A stretch of DNA of 64,000 bases, taken from contig NZ_BMKL01000001.1 of the NCBI RefSeq assembly GCF_014644315.1, forward strand, positions 310,001 to 374,000. The letters are read 5' to 3'. A model generated the notes under the pieces. It was given only the letters and a program-made list of their open reading frames with translations. It did no database searches and was not told where the DNA came from. This DNA comes from Tsuneonella deserti. Lineage in GTDB: Bacteria > Pseudomonadota > Alphaproteobacteria > Sphingomonadales > Sphingomonadaceae. Of the stretch, positions 12,001-19,800 are shown piece after piece; the stretch's first letter is position 1; every line of letters begins with the position of its first letter. Position numbers and translations under genes: made by a program.

Positions 12001-12211
12001 TGACGTCGATACCGGTAAACTTGCCGCCGTCGAAGGTGAAGATGTCCGCGCCACCTGCGTCGACGTTTCCGCTTCCCTGGAAGCCCTTGTTGGCGTCCTG
12101 GGCCAAAGCAGCCTCCGGCATGGCCGCGAGCACCAGACCGAGCGCGCAGCCGGCCAGGAGCAAGGCATGGCGACGGCGGTTGCGCGAAACGTGGGTAGCT
12201 GTGCAGGTCAT
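3071..12211 (-). CDS. TpsA exoprotein, filamentous-haemagglutinin-like, 3046 residues
   Basis: Giant secreted protein of a two-partner (type Vb) secretion system. An N-terminal signal peptide ends MPEAALA-Q at about residue 38. It is followed by a haemagglutination-activity (TPS) domain, about residues 45-190, with the typical TPNGFVIG and the GNVWF strand signature. The long middle part is rich in Gly/Ala/Ser/Thr with GGTA-type repeats, as expected for a beta-helix. A strongly repetitive block follows at about residues 1630-2590. The C-terminus has a two-cysteine loop (INGCAVGVNCG), a feature of many alphaproteobacterial TpsA proteins, and an acidic tail. The start ATG overlaps the tpsB stop as TGATG, so synthesis is coupled to the transporter. 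Cargo function (adhesion, biofilm or contact) cannot be read from the sequence. No toxin domain is recognisable at the C-terminus. Confidence 0.93.
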   Translation of the reverse strand: MTCTATHVSRNRRRHALLLAGCALGLVLAAMPEAALAQDANKGFQGSGNVDAGGADIFTFDGGKFTGIDVSTPNAVITWTPDDTATSGTIDFLPNGYSATFSSSNQSYYTVLNRILPGGTATIGLNGTITSTVSNGDGQSPGGNVWFYTPNGFVIGPSAVIQVGGLVMTTNDITYSVDPTSGIPDFLDASGAINFRGPDGSKGSIVNYGNVSAGSYIALVAPRIVQSGYVDSAGGIAYVAAEQADLKINAGDFDIVVGQGTTDANGIVHDGTTTGSAAADYSKTIRFVAVPKNTALTMLLSGGIGYMPATSATFDGGAIVLSAGADGSPDGNISIGATDFTNGVDAHATGDLTVAPPPPGASSEGTSDTIYRSLASLSGDKSVHLTAAGGTRIEARNSLSLNSESVAGGGDIVVQALAGGGLIPDGAIAVTGYLTAYASDYGDTSSDGTTGLDAHGGSITVAADGGQISAQDAYLYAGGYGGFGSKTGGDGYGGRIDIRAGLGGSFTTGYLWADAQGHGGGSYEYTEAGAFGGQGGVGHGGDITLKDSSGPVTADPDGGHLGLGYVYLNANAVGGNSLTSGSGLGGDAFGGTIDITLDRQDQSFGSLSGYARAVDGDGGAMDPVGGDITMAVGGGTALSLDSLYLDTGAEASVNSPAGAFGKGGTIDVSVTDGASVTVAYDAELNSLAEISPFFGAATSSPDLTGGTVSLLADNGSFQANNILVDVSAFNVGADTSAGIAQGGNATVRAANGGSISAVLSPSAEGYNGALRVDAEGYGTGGTFANLATGGNITLASESGATISADAGTIDLNARGEFGTAPGGQAAGVIAQGGGIVIDALGGTIATGIFADAGAQGGDADNEAGSGTGGTIDVRVLGGTLVNSLYASTDGFGGASLVKGDGGDGKGGRFTLLSDADGTFTDFGLTFYGNGIGGHALDGTGGDGSGGSAQVDILGGTHDWYAAYLSARGTGARSSGTTSRAGSAYGSVEGLDFHVGGGADLTLYYLDLDAGSGAGGDGGANEAVGGKANLLVDQLASLTADSIGINASALMQFEERDPTTYDSTPTVLGGTASVIANGGTITTPYLEVVSNGMTGGALSSAGTATGGTAEVGSEAGGLIKIINGVEAIGQLVISARGLGAEGPSAADAFGGTATLYTAGGDISSVSGITVNANAEEGQFADAFASGSSANGFDATGGTASVEMRTGGSGGAIRAPSLSVVADGRADRIQPVQGEGGNGAGGTATLDVAQGALRTGLIHVSASGLGGQAGERPGGGGAFASGQGIGGTASFVLSGGAVDTTQVEIVADGTGAAGIGETSGATGSLAGSGRGGTASFAATGGVLTDTGSLLVEAQGTGGNGAYNANAVGAGGNGATGSGGTALFSASGTASLGIASSISLEGVGYGGLAGYSASGLYGSGGDGDGGIASMELADIAFAFPFVSIAATGNGGYGGTLGTGTGGDASFSLADTSSANAGPRTIDTLVIIGSGYLATEDPSVAGSAAFTAKIGSPTSGLTVTNDLVLLADGSTGPAEAGVSGVISGAPVKVGGSVLLHSSPGDGSLTITGGGALDIAGDLGVALGGSFTSSGPISAAGNAEVVAHAGIDMTDLAVGGSTNLQAINGPVVVSHDLRSGGPVTVLGRSVNLVSLGALTFADADATSGNLEIKTAGDLLLSTADATGAVKLTSTGGSIHNTGAVNGNGIFYAAGGNVVSDQALASTGALGVDAGGTFSAPGVSAAGNVSLSADLGMTLTSVVSGGTTFLAADNGALSIASLTSPGLVTARGRSITIGSPGALSFANAQATAGDLRLTTAGNLSLAQGGAFGALVITSTGGSVSGTGAITAGGDATVDGHTGISLAALTSEGETSLASSSGAVAIDDLNSAGLVTASGRSITIGSSGALSFAALDATASNITVESAGNLAVDTVTASGIVSLTSTDGGLQGTGAINGSAITLSSLADLNLTGALTATGAINLTSTSGSVSASGLVDSGSDLAVSGKAGISLGQASSGGTTALTSANGAISVTDLSSLGLVTATGLSITIGSSGALDFADIDATDGDIAVQTAGDLVLATADATGAVRLTSTGGSIHNTGAVNGKGIFYTTAGDVVSDAALASTGDLGVDAGGIFSAPGVAATGNVSLSADEGLSLTSVESGGTTFLAAENGALAIASLTSSGLVTASGRSVMIGSPGALSFADAQATAGDLAVTTAGDLSLAQGKASGALNLTSTGGSVIGTGPLGSGGNSVIDGQSGVTVARLTSGGTTSLTSAGGSVDVAELIATGQVAANGRSVTIASSGALSFSDLDANDGDIAVQTAGNLAVGPVDATGAVALTSTGGALQIGGAINGNGIALSSLADLMLAGDLATVGAISLTSTSGSVSSDAAIAAGSDLTVSGNSGITLGKATSGGTTSLTSSGGAVLVTNLMSAGPVTASGRSINIGSSGALDFADLDATQGDVLVQTAGNLSVNTVDAEGSVALTSTGEALQVGGAIKGNGIALSSLASLQLDAALSTPGSLSLTSTSGSVNAANALSAGSNVSVSGQTGVSLGALTSGGTTSLIATNGNISVAALSSAGGVTASGRAIDLRSPGSLTVLEANASSGDLLLQAAQDLTLGNGSASGAAMLSAGDALRSTGQLNAGSVQMEGATIAIGGQVRASGDLAIIAGQLFSLTGSAAGKTIAVDSGDIAIGTTGRLGIRGLTETITLRNLALTSPMNIGGTGQQGQYSLDKNEATRLFADRQIALVSRGGEGAGGDVNIGDLAMAFGDGANIGAGGLLKVDAGGRVEVNGAVELTTVSDADTFSIDPSRIDVLAGSGSIVMRNARGAVQGILELEADTIAIADRNTLDAIASLTDFQAISAALDKPAPAGPEGGYLQAGTINLIVGDALFVQNAGTSTEYDARRGFLANELNIETSSSDPMIAINGVISRSSGDLTGLDTAQAVSINGEQASQLSRGMTITINGCAVGVNCGVPEYVFGGQSNDDLELFLTSNDEAGDGPAAQLVQVEDNQPLITPPLVDEPITGVGNDDLWQVKCSPENDKQSCPAEEGSE
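4450..7305 (-). repeat. Degenerate long-period repeat array inside tpsA
   Basis: Within the exoprotein gene the motif G-R/L-S/A-I/V-x-I/L-x-S-x-G recurs eight times (for example GRSITIGSSGAL and GRSINIGSSGAL). Each copy opens a unit that continues DATxGDxxVQTAGxL, TSTGGS and SGGTTxLTS. Two spacings I counted were 106 and 146 residues; the longer contains an extra block of about 40 residues (SSLADL ... LTSTSGSV). The codons of the copies are also similar, which indicates duplication within the gene and gives scope for length variation by recombination. Confidence 0.8.
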
Positions 12212-14007
12212 CAGCGGTCTCCCCAGGGCAGCAGGCGTGCGGCAATCGTGAACAGCAGACGCGGATCGCTCCGCTCGAGCTGGTAGCCGGCGCGTTTCAA
12301 AGGTGCTGCGAACGTCAATCCGATGTCGAAGTGCTCGCCCCAGCGGCCGCGCACTCCGGCGCCCGCGGTCAGCACGTCACGCGGGTCGGGATTGATGCGA
12401 TTGTCGTGGATCCAGGTCCGGGCCCAGTCGACGAATGCGAACGGCTCGAAGGCGAACCCGCCGTTGGCGCCGGGATAGCGCGACCCCGCGCGCACCTCGA
12501 AAGATGCGCCGACTGCGTCATCGCCCACGACGACGCCAGGATCGAGCCCGCGGCCGATGGTGTAGTTGCCGAGGCTGGCTTGCTCGTAGGCCAGCAGCGC
12601 GTGATCGGCTACCTGGACCAGCGGCAACAGCGCCAGGGTGACGCGCGGGACAGGACGATATTCGATGGCACCGTCGAGCCGGGCGACGAGCGCGCGCGGA
12701 TCGGCCAGCGCATTGCTGATCGGGATGTTGGGCGGCCGGCAGGTGGCGATCACCGAGCAGTCGTGGCTGGCGCCGAAGATGCCGAGCCCCTTGCGAAGCT
12801 CCAGCGACAGGGCGCTGCGCCACTTGGGCTCGCCCGGGGAAAACCCATCGCGGCCTGAGGCACTCGCCGCGTCGATCATTGCGTGATCGAGCCGCAGGAA
12901 AGCGATCGACAGGTCATCTTCGCTCAGTCTCGTTCCGGCGAAGGACAACTTCTGGTCGACCAGCTCGAGCCCGCCCGTGAGCGCGAGGGAACTCGTCCGC
13001 CGGCGTTGCAGCACGGCGCGCAGATGGCCCTCGGCCGCGAACGTCTTAGTCAGAAAGCCGCCGCCCGCCAGGCTCGGCTCGCTCCGGCCCCACAACACGC
13101 TCCCGCCCAGGCGCAGCCCGTTGGCGCCCAGCGCGATCTCCTCGCCCAGCCGGATGATGCGTTGCTCGTCCCAGTCGACGGTGTTGTAGATGCTCGCGGT
13201 GGTGCGGTCTCCCAACCCGAGCAGCCCGTTGAGGGCCAGTTCGGCGAACAGCCCTTCGCGCCCGGTCGCCTTCGCGCCGAGATTCTGGGCGCCGACGGTC
13301 AACTCGATCGGGGTGTAGTCGACGGTAATGTCGCCCACTACCTCGCCCGGCGCGCGGCCGGCGGATCGCAGGGTCAGCCGCGCGTCATAGCCGGGCAGGT
13401 CACGCAGAAGGAGCAGGTTGCGGGTGGCGTCATTGGTGTTGAACCACTCCTCGCGCGTAAGCGGCTCCAGATGCGAAGCGATAAGTCCCTCGGCGGCGCC
13501 TGCGTCGCCCCGGACCTGCAGTTCGGTAAGCTTGGCGGCCAGCACATCCATCCGCGCGACGCCGCCCTTCTCGATCCGTTGCGGCGGTATCTGGACTGCG
13601 GCTAGGAAGCCGCGCGCGCGGAGCATGGTCGCGGCCCGGTCGCGGACTTCGCACAGCGCCGTGATGGGCAGGTCGCGATTGGCAAACTCCGTCCACGAGG
13701 GGGCGAGGTCGGCCGCGGGGACGCCAGGCAGGCCGGTGAACTCGATCGCCGAGAACGTCACGCGGGCGTTCGCGAAGGCAGGCTCGGCAAGCGGGCAGGG
13801 CCCGCGCTCGATGTCATCCTTGACCGACAGCCGGGTAGGCGTCGGCAGAGCGGTGTCGCGTCCGACCGAAAGATCGTCGCGGGAGGGCACCGGGCCTGCC
13901 TGCGCATGGGCCGCCGCGGCCGGAATCAGCGCCAGCGCGCTGCCCAACGCCAATATGGTGCGCCCCCTGCGCAATGCAGGCGACGACGTGCCGGCACAAA
14001 CGCCCAT
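12211..14007 (-). CDS. TpsB outer-membrane transporter (FhaC/ShlB/HecB family)
   Basis: A 598-residue outer-membrane beta-barrel that translocates the TpsA partner. There is a signal peptide (LALIPAAAAHA), a POTRA-like region at about residues 70-180 (VTFSAIEFTGLPGVPAADL ... VRDRAATMLRARGFL), then a ShlB-type barrel from about residue 200 (LLLLRDLPGYDARLTLRSA, ELTVGAQNLGAKATGREG) to a C-terminal LLFTIAARLLPWGDR strand. Length and architecture are normal for the family. A GGGAGGAC ribosome site sits just upstream of ATG 14007. The stop overlaps the tpsA start (TGATG). A 109-bp gap separates it from the secreted protein gene upstream, the only sizeable gap in this seven-gene locus. Confidence 0.93.
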   Translation of the reverse strand: MGVCAGTSSPALRRGRTILALGSALALIPAAAAHAQAGPVPSRDDLSVGRDTALPTPTRLSVKDDIERGPCPLAEPAFANARVTFSAIEFTGLPGVPAADLAPSWTEFANRDLPITALCEVRDRAATMLRARGFLAAVQIPPQRIEKGGVARMDVLAAKLTELQVRGDAGAAEGLIASHLEPLTREEWFNTNDATRNLLLLRDLPGYDARLTLRSAGRAPGEVVGDITVDYTPIELTVGAQNLGAKATGREGLFAELALNGLLGLGDRTTASIYNTVDWDEQRIIRLGEEIALGANGLRLGGSVLWGRSEPSLAGGGFLTKTFAAEGHLRAVLQRRRTSSLALTGGLELVDQKLSFAGTRLSEDDLSIAFLRLDHAMIDAASASGRDGFSPGEPKWRSALSLELRKGLGIFGASHDCSVIATCRPPNIPISNALADPRALVARLDGAIEYRPVPRVTLALLPLVQVADHALLAYEQASLGNYTIGRGLDPGVVVGDDAVGASFEVRAGSRYPGANGGFAFEPFAFVDWARTWIHDNRINPDPRDVLTAGAGVRGRWGEHFDIGLTFAAPLKRAGYQLERSDPRLLFTIAARLLPWGDR

Positions 14008-14031
14008 TCAGTCCTCCCTCGAATCCCCCTC

Positions 14032-14048
14032 ACGGCCAATGTGGCCGT
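14032..14048 (-). promoter_or_regulatory. Short hairpin in the tpsB leader
   Basis: Arms ACGGCC and GGCCGT (14032-14037 and 14043-14048) with a 5-nt loop lie about 25 bases before the tpsB start, between the FecR-like gene and tpsB. There is no T-run, so it is not an obvious terminator. It could be a leader structure or a processing site. Function is not shown. Confidence 0.3.
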
Positions 14049-14116
14049 CCGAAGATTTCCCTGTTTTTCAAAACTGGCGGGGATCGTTGCCCCGGGAGCG
14101 ACCTCGGCGCGAAAGT

Positions 14117-14857
14117 CTAGCCGTCGGCGGTGTTCATGGCCGCACTGAGCACATCCAGTTGCGCCGTGCAGCCCTTCTCGATCAGCTTGAGAGCAAGGTC
14201 TTCCGGCGCGGCCGGGACGCTATCGAGCAGTCGAAAGGTAATCTCGTGCGGCGCCCCGTCCTGTCCGGCGACAACATAGCGTGCGCCATCGGTGACCGGT
14301 GCCTGGGACAGGTCCCAGACTGTCAGCATCTCGCCATCGCTGAAGGCCGCCTTGCTGCTCGCTCTCGCGCCATCGGCGCCGATCACATAAAGCGCTTCTC
14401 CGGTGGTGGCGGGGCGCCACAGGCGCACTTCGGCAGGATTGGCGATGCACATCGGGCCTGCCTGACGGACATCCACATACCACAGGTTGGGCCGGGTAAC
14501 CGGGCCCGCATCATCGCCGCGCACCGCGCCAGTCCGCACCCGCTGCGCGGAGCGTTGGCGGGTGAGCAGGGCGAAAGTGCTGCTGCGATCGGCCGCCGGC
14601 TTGTCGGCCAGCGAGAAAGTGCCGGCACCCTTGAGCACGCGGGTCCCACGCTGGTCGAGAACCGTTACGGTGTCGCCGGACTTGAGCACTACCTTGTCGG
14701 TGTCGGCCAGTTTCTTTCCGACAGGGTAGAGTTTTGCCGAAGGACCGCTAACCGAGACAACCACGCCTGCCTGGGCCTGTGAAAGCGGGACAAGTGCCGC
14801 GACAGCCAGGGCCGCTGCGATCAGCGGACGATGCAGGCGGCGGTCAGGAAACGACAT
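14117..14857 (-). CDS. Secreted FecR-like protein of unknown function
   Basis: A 246-residue protein with a clear signal peptide (AALAVAALVPLSQAQA-G). Residues about 40-90 read as a small beta domain (KLADTDKVVLKSGDTVTVLD, RGTRVLKGAGTFSL), resembling the FecR-type periplasmic fold. The remainder, with WYVDVRQAGPMCIANP and LRLW-like strands, is not recognised. ATG 14857 has a GGAGGG ribosome site and lies 14 bases inside the 3' end of the cyclase gene, so the two are translationally linked. Placed between a CHASE2 cyclase and a TPS pair, it may be a periplasmic ligand or sensor partner. That is inference. Confidence 0.7.
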   Translation of the reverse strand: MSFPDRRLHRPLIAAALAVAALVPLSQAQAGVVVSVSGPSAKLYPVGKKLADTDKVVLKSGDTVTVLDQRGTRVLKGAGTFSLADKPAADRSSTFALLTRQRSAQRVRTGAVRGDDAGPVTRPNLWYVDVRQAGPMCIANPAEVRLWRPATTGEALYVIGADGARASSKAAFSDGEMLTVWDLSQAPVTDGARYVVAGQDGAPHEITFRLLDSVPAAPEDLALKLIEKGCTAQLDVLSAAMNTADG

Positions 14858-16871
14858 ATGCTCCCTCCTCGTTCAGGGATCGAGTCCTCTGTAGCAAATT
14901 TTTGAGGGCGTTGTCAGCGGGATAGCGCCTGGTCAGCGGAATTATTTTAGCTGCCGCTTCCTCCGGATCGGACATCGACACGGCCTGGGCGAGGGCCTCC
15001 CGATCGGCGGCAGGCCAGTCGGGCGCGACGTCGAACACGTCGACCGGTTTCGCCCGTCCGCGCAGGACCACGCGGCCCAGCGGTCGCCACCAGTCGAGCT
15101 CGCTCCGCTCGACCATCTCTCGGCTCGCCAGAACGTTGGAATCGAGAGCCTTGTTGGCGGATTCGAGCCGCGCGGCCGTGTTCATGCTATCCCCCAGCGC
15201 GGTGTACTGGATGCGGTTTTCACCGCCGAAATTGCCTACCACTGCCTCGCCCCAATGCATTCCGACACGGGTCTTGCCGATCTTCGGCAGCGAGGGATCG
15301 GACTTTGCCACCTCCTTGCGGAAAGCTTCTCCGGCCTGCCACAGCGCATAGCCCGCGCGTGCGGCTCGCTCGCCATCGTCGGGCCTGGCGATAGGTGCGC
15401 CCCAGAAGGCGACCACGGCGTCGCCGACGAACTTGTCGAGCACGCCGCCGTGGTCGAGCACGACCTTGCTCAGCATCGACAGGTAGCGATTCAGCAGGCG
15501 GGCAACCTGTTCCGGCTGGAGCGCGTGGCTCATTTTGGTAAAGCCCTCGAGATCGCTGAAGATCACGAAAAGCTCTTTCTTTTCGCCGTGCAGGGAGAGC
15601 AGCTCGGGCCGCTCGATGATCTCCCGGGCCATCTCGCGTGGCAGGTATTTGCCGAGCGCTCCCTGCGCGAAATTGCGCTGCACGGCGCCTGCTGTGCGGG
15701 CTGCCGAGGTGACCGCCGTAAAGGCGAGGATCCAGCCGAGAACCCAGCCGACTGCCGGCAACCCGTAGGTATCCACCCCGCCGTATTGGAAGGCCATGGG
15801 GATGCCGAGCATGAAGGCGAACTGGACCGCCAGCAGGACATAGATGCGCCAGCTGCCCCATTCGAGCAGTCCCGTCAGCACCGCCATCAACACGAACAGG
15901 ATGGCGAATGCCCACAAGGTGACGGGCAGGAGCCGGGGAAGAGCCTTGCCATCCAGCATCTGCGCCAGCATCTCCGCATGCACCTGCAACCCCGGCGGCT
16001 GGGGGGAGTCTGCGCCCTCGCTCAAGGTGGTCGCGACCCGGTCTATATCGACTATGTCGCCGCCGATCAGCACGTAACGCCCCTTGATCGCGGGCGCGAG
16101 ATAGGGGGCAACCGCGGGATCGAGGAATGTCTGGATGGGCAGCGACTGGAACAGGGGCGTGTCGCGGCTGTCCGAAAGCCGGTAGGCTATCGCGCCGGTA
16201 TATCCCGGCAGCGTCTTGTTTGCCTGACCAGCCTCGGCCAGCATCCGGCGGGCAAGCAGCGGCGGCAGGTCTGCGCGGATTTCGGGCCATACCCGCGCGA
16301 CCCCGTACCGGTCGTTGAGCCGAACGCTCGCCGGCTTGGCCTTGCTCCCCTCAAGGCGCGCGAGCAGGCTCTTGAGATAGCGGTCCTGGTCGTAACCGAT
16401 GCTGTTCGCATTGGTCGCCCGGTCCGCGTACGCCACGGCGACCGGGGTGCTCATCGACCGCAATTGGGCGACGAGAGCGTCGTCTTCGTCCTGCGGCTGA
16501 TCGAACAGGATATCGATCCCGATCGCTTTCGCGCCCATGGTGTCGAGGTTGGCCAGGACTTTGGCCAGGAGGCCGCGGTCAAGGGGCGATCGCTTGCGGA
16601 GTTCCGCGAGCGTCTGATCATTATAGACCACCAGCACGATGCGCGGGTCCTGCGAGACGCGGTGCCGTTCGGCATCGTCCGTGACGCGAAAATCGTAGAG
16701 TGCCCGTTCGGCGGAACTAACGACAGGAATATCCTGCGTCTCGGAGAAGCCCCAACCGTACCGGGCGATGAAAAGCGCCAGCAGCACGAGCACTCCGGTA
16801 AGGGCGAGCCGCCTTGGACCCGCCTCGCGCACGTTGCGCCAGCCGCGCCGGACCAGCCCCTTTCCGATCAT
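14844..16871 (-). CDS. CHASE2-domain class III adenylate cyclase
   Basis: Inner-membrane receptor cyclase, about 675 residues from ATG 16871. Order: an N-terminal membrane segment (ALTGVLVLLALFIARYGW), an extracytoplasmic CHASE2 sensor domain (about 40-300; VLVVYNDQTLAELRKRSPLDR, GIDILFDQP), two or three transmembrane helices (LWAFAILFVLMAVLTGLL; WVLGWILAFTAVTSA), then a class III cyclase domain from about residue 435. Catalytic residues are intact: metal Asp in FSDLEGFT (440) and FVGD (484), adenine-selecting Lys in LDKF (480), and Asn/Arg in NTAARLES (564/568), all pointing to ATP rather than GTP. A further start at 16919 would overlap the CHAT gene by 32 bases. I prefer 16871, which lies 16 bases after the CHAT stop. 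Confidence 0.92.
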   Translation of the reverse strand: MIGKGLVRRGWRNVREAGPRRLALTGVLVLLALFIARYGWGFSETQDIPVVSSAERALYDFRVTDDAERHRVSQDPRIVLVVYNDQTLAELRKRSPLDRGLLAKVLANLDTMGAKAIGIDILFDQPQDEDDALVAQLRSMSTPVAVAYADRATNANSIGYDQDRYLKSLLARLEGSKAKPASVRLNDRYGVARVWPEIRADLPPLLARRMLAEAGQANKTLPGYTGAIAYRLSDSRDTPLFQSLPIQTFLDPAVAPYLAPAIKGRYVLIGGDIVDIDRVATTLSEGADSPQPPGLQVHAEMLAQMLDGKALPRLLPVTLWAFAILFVLMAVLTGLLEWGSWRIYVLLAVQFAFMLGIPMAFQYGGVDTYGLPAVGWVLGWILAFTAVTSAARTAGAVQRNFAQGALGKYLPREMAREIIERPELLSLHGEKKELFVIFSDLEGFTKMSHALQPEQVARLLNRYLSMLSKVVLDHGGVLDKFVGDAVVAFWGAPIARPDDGERAARAGYALWQAGEAFRKEVAKSDPSLPKIGKTRVGMHWGEAVVGNFGGENRIQYTALGDSMNTAARLESANKALDSNVLASREMVERSELDWWRPLGRVVLRGRAKPVDVFDVAPDWPAADREALAQAVSMSDPEEAAAKIIPLTRRYPADNALKNLLQRTRSLNEEGAYVVS

Positions 16872-16887
16872 CGATACGTGCCTGCGC

Positions 16888-19800
16888 TCAGTTTCCGTGG
16901 AACAACGGACGCTCGCCATCGCCGATCAGCGCGAAGCCCGACCAGTAGAACGGGTGCGAGGTTTCCGCGTCGTCCATCAGGCGGGTTTGCGCGGCGAGCA
17001 GCGCCTCGCCGGTCCCGAGTGACTGGGGCGCAGCGAAAAAACTTTCGAACAGGCGCCTGGTCGCTTGATATTCGTCGGGGGCAGGCCAGTGGCTGGCGAT
17101 TACCTGTCGTCCGCCCGCTCCGATAAAAGCCCGCACCAGGCCATCCAGCGCCTGCTGGCCGCCGCCTTCGACGCCGGCTGCCTGGGTTGCCTCGAGCCCG
17201 GCGAGGCTGGCAGTATTGCAGGCGGAGAGGATCACGAGATCCGCATCGAGATCGAGGTCGAATATCTCTCCAAACTGAAGCAGCCCGTCCGAGCCGGGCC
17301 CGCCGAATGAGGTCAACAGCGCGGGGTTCGCCGGGCACGATGGCTTCGGCGGGGTGACGAGACCGTGGGTGGCGAAATGGACGATGCGGTAATTTCCGAG
17401 ATCGGGCCGGCTTGCGATGGCAGTGTCGGTGAAGGCGGCACCGGTCACCAGCGCCGATCGGCCCGTGCCCAGTTCCTGGCTGGCGAACACCAGCTCCTCT
17501 GCCGAGATCGGCCGGTTCCACGCCGCAAGGGGGATCTGGCAACCCGGCTCGTCTGACTGCACGCCGCGCACGAGCGATGCGTTCTGCAGCGGACCCACCG
17601 GCTCGTTCTGTCCCAGGCCGAGGTAGAGCGAGCCGGCGTTCGATGAAGGCGCCTTGCGCGCATCGCGGAAGCTTGCCGGCGACAGGGCGGTGCTGATCGC
17701 CCGTCCCCGTCCCAGCCAGGCCAGCCCCCGGAAATCGTACTCGTCGCCGCCTGACTTCACGCGGGCGTGGTAGGCGTCCACCCCGGACTGTTCGGCCACC
17801 AGCAGGTTAGGCGGCAACTCCATCAGCGCGCCATCCGGTTCGAACACCAGGTGCTTGACGTTCGCAAGGTCCCCGGAGACCGGTCCCATGAGTGCGTCGA
17901 ACAGCTTGCGCGCGGCATCGACGTCGAACGGGTACGTCGCGTTGATCCCCCCAACCGAGACGGAGATGGATTCGCGCAGTTGCCGGACCAACTTGTCCAC
18001 TTCGCTCGCGCTGGCGCCCACCTTCCAGCCTGCCGACCGTTCGGGAGACAGGTACACCGCGTACATCGCGTCACCGATCTCGACCAGTTCGAGATAGGCT
18101 TCCTGCGGAGCCAGCAGGGCGCGCATCTCGTCCGCGGACATGTAGTCGCGGGCGAGCGACCGGTAAGCCGGGTATCCGGACAGCGCCGTCAGCAATTCGA
18201 GCTGGGAGACTGCCAGCCGCTCCCGTCGGGCGGTCAGCTCTGCGAGGCTCCCTGCGGCGGGAGCGGTCGCTCCGGGCGCCTGCATCTGGGCCAGTGTCAG
18301 GTCGAGCCGATTAAGCTCACGGCGGACTGCGCTTTCGCGGCGGAACAGTTCGGACGCCTGCCCGTCACCCGCTGCCAGGCGCCGCGCCAGCTGGCCAAGC
18401 GTTCGCGCCGCACCCGGCCTTTCGATCAGCTGTGCGGCAGCGAACATGTCGGACACCAGCGCCGGATCCCGCGAGGATCCTGCCACGAGCATGTCGAAGT
18501 ACGGGGCAAGCTGGTTCTCGAGGCCCACCAAGGCGCTCTTGTCCGATTGCGTGTTCGCGACGATCTCGCGGTACAATGTCATCGCCTGCCCCGGTCCTCC
18601 ATGCCGGGTGAGATAGGCCGCCAGCCGCGCCTTGGCCGCGCTGACCGAAGCGGTTTCGGGATAGCGCAGCTCGGTCAGGGCGAGAGACTGGCGCAGCAGC
18701 GAAAGCGCCTCGTCATCGCGCCCGAGTGCCTCGTTGGATAGCGCCATCTCGCTCATGAGCTGCGCTTCGAGCCGGGCGGCGGAGACAACGCGTCCCTGGC
18801 GGATCGCGGCGATCTGCTGGCGTGCCCTGGTCAGCGCGGCCAGCGCCTCGGCCGGCTTGCCCTCCAGCCTGTCCGCGGTTGCGCCGAGCTGGAGCGCTTG
18901 CGCATCGATAATCGCCGCCCGTTCGAGTGATGTCAGGCGCGTTTCCTGCGCCACCGCATCGCTCAGGCTTGCCGCGAGGCCCGCGTTGAGACCATTGGAA
19001 ATGGTCCGGTCGATCTCCACCGAGCCATCGGCAGAGGCGACCGGATCGACCAGTTCGGGAACCGGCCGCGCGAGGATGGCCCGCGCCTCGTCCAGCCGGC
19101 CCCGATTGATGGCGTCGATCGCTTCGAAGTTGCGCAGCAGGCGCGACTGTATCGGGTCTCGCAGTCCCATCGCCCTCGCTTCGCCAAACACCCTCTCGGC
19201 TTCCTGGTAACGGCCCATGTTGGACAACTGGAGCGCACGGTTGACGATCACCTCGTGCTGGCTGGTCGCGAGCTGCGCCGGATCGCCGCCTCCCACTGCG
19301 GTGGTGACAAGGTCGGGACGAAAGTATTCCTCCGCGCCAGAGAAATCGCCGGCGTTGTTCTGGCGATATCCCTGGCCGATCAGCAGGTCCGCTTCGCCCA
19401 GGCTGGCGCGCGCCTGGGCCAGCGAGCCAGTGCCGCCAGTGGTGACAATGTCCACCGTTCCGGGGACCAGGTGGTCAGCGACGATGCTGGCAAGCGCCAG
19501 GCGGAGCGCGCTGTCATACGCGGCGATTCCTTCGACGACCGTCGTGCGCTCCTTGCCCGGAGCGGTGTATACCACCCATTCGAGTGGCCCTGAACGTTCG
19601 CGGCAGCGGCTGACCGTCACCCCTGCCGAAAAGCCCTGCGCTGGTGTGGCGGCATCGCAATCGAGTGGCTGGGCGCGGTCCTGCGCGATCCGCTCCATGA
19701 CGCCTGCGGGCGTTCGCAAACTGTAGGCAGAGCCGACCGGCCGGTTCACGTCGCGGCAGATCAGCGCCCACTTCCGATCGAACAGCGAAGCGCGGGCCGC

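Noticed and set aside
15255..17126. 623-residue plus-strand open frame
   Set aside because: Antisense to the cyclase and CHAT genes, both of which have intact catalytic motifs.
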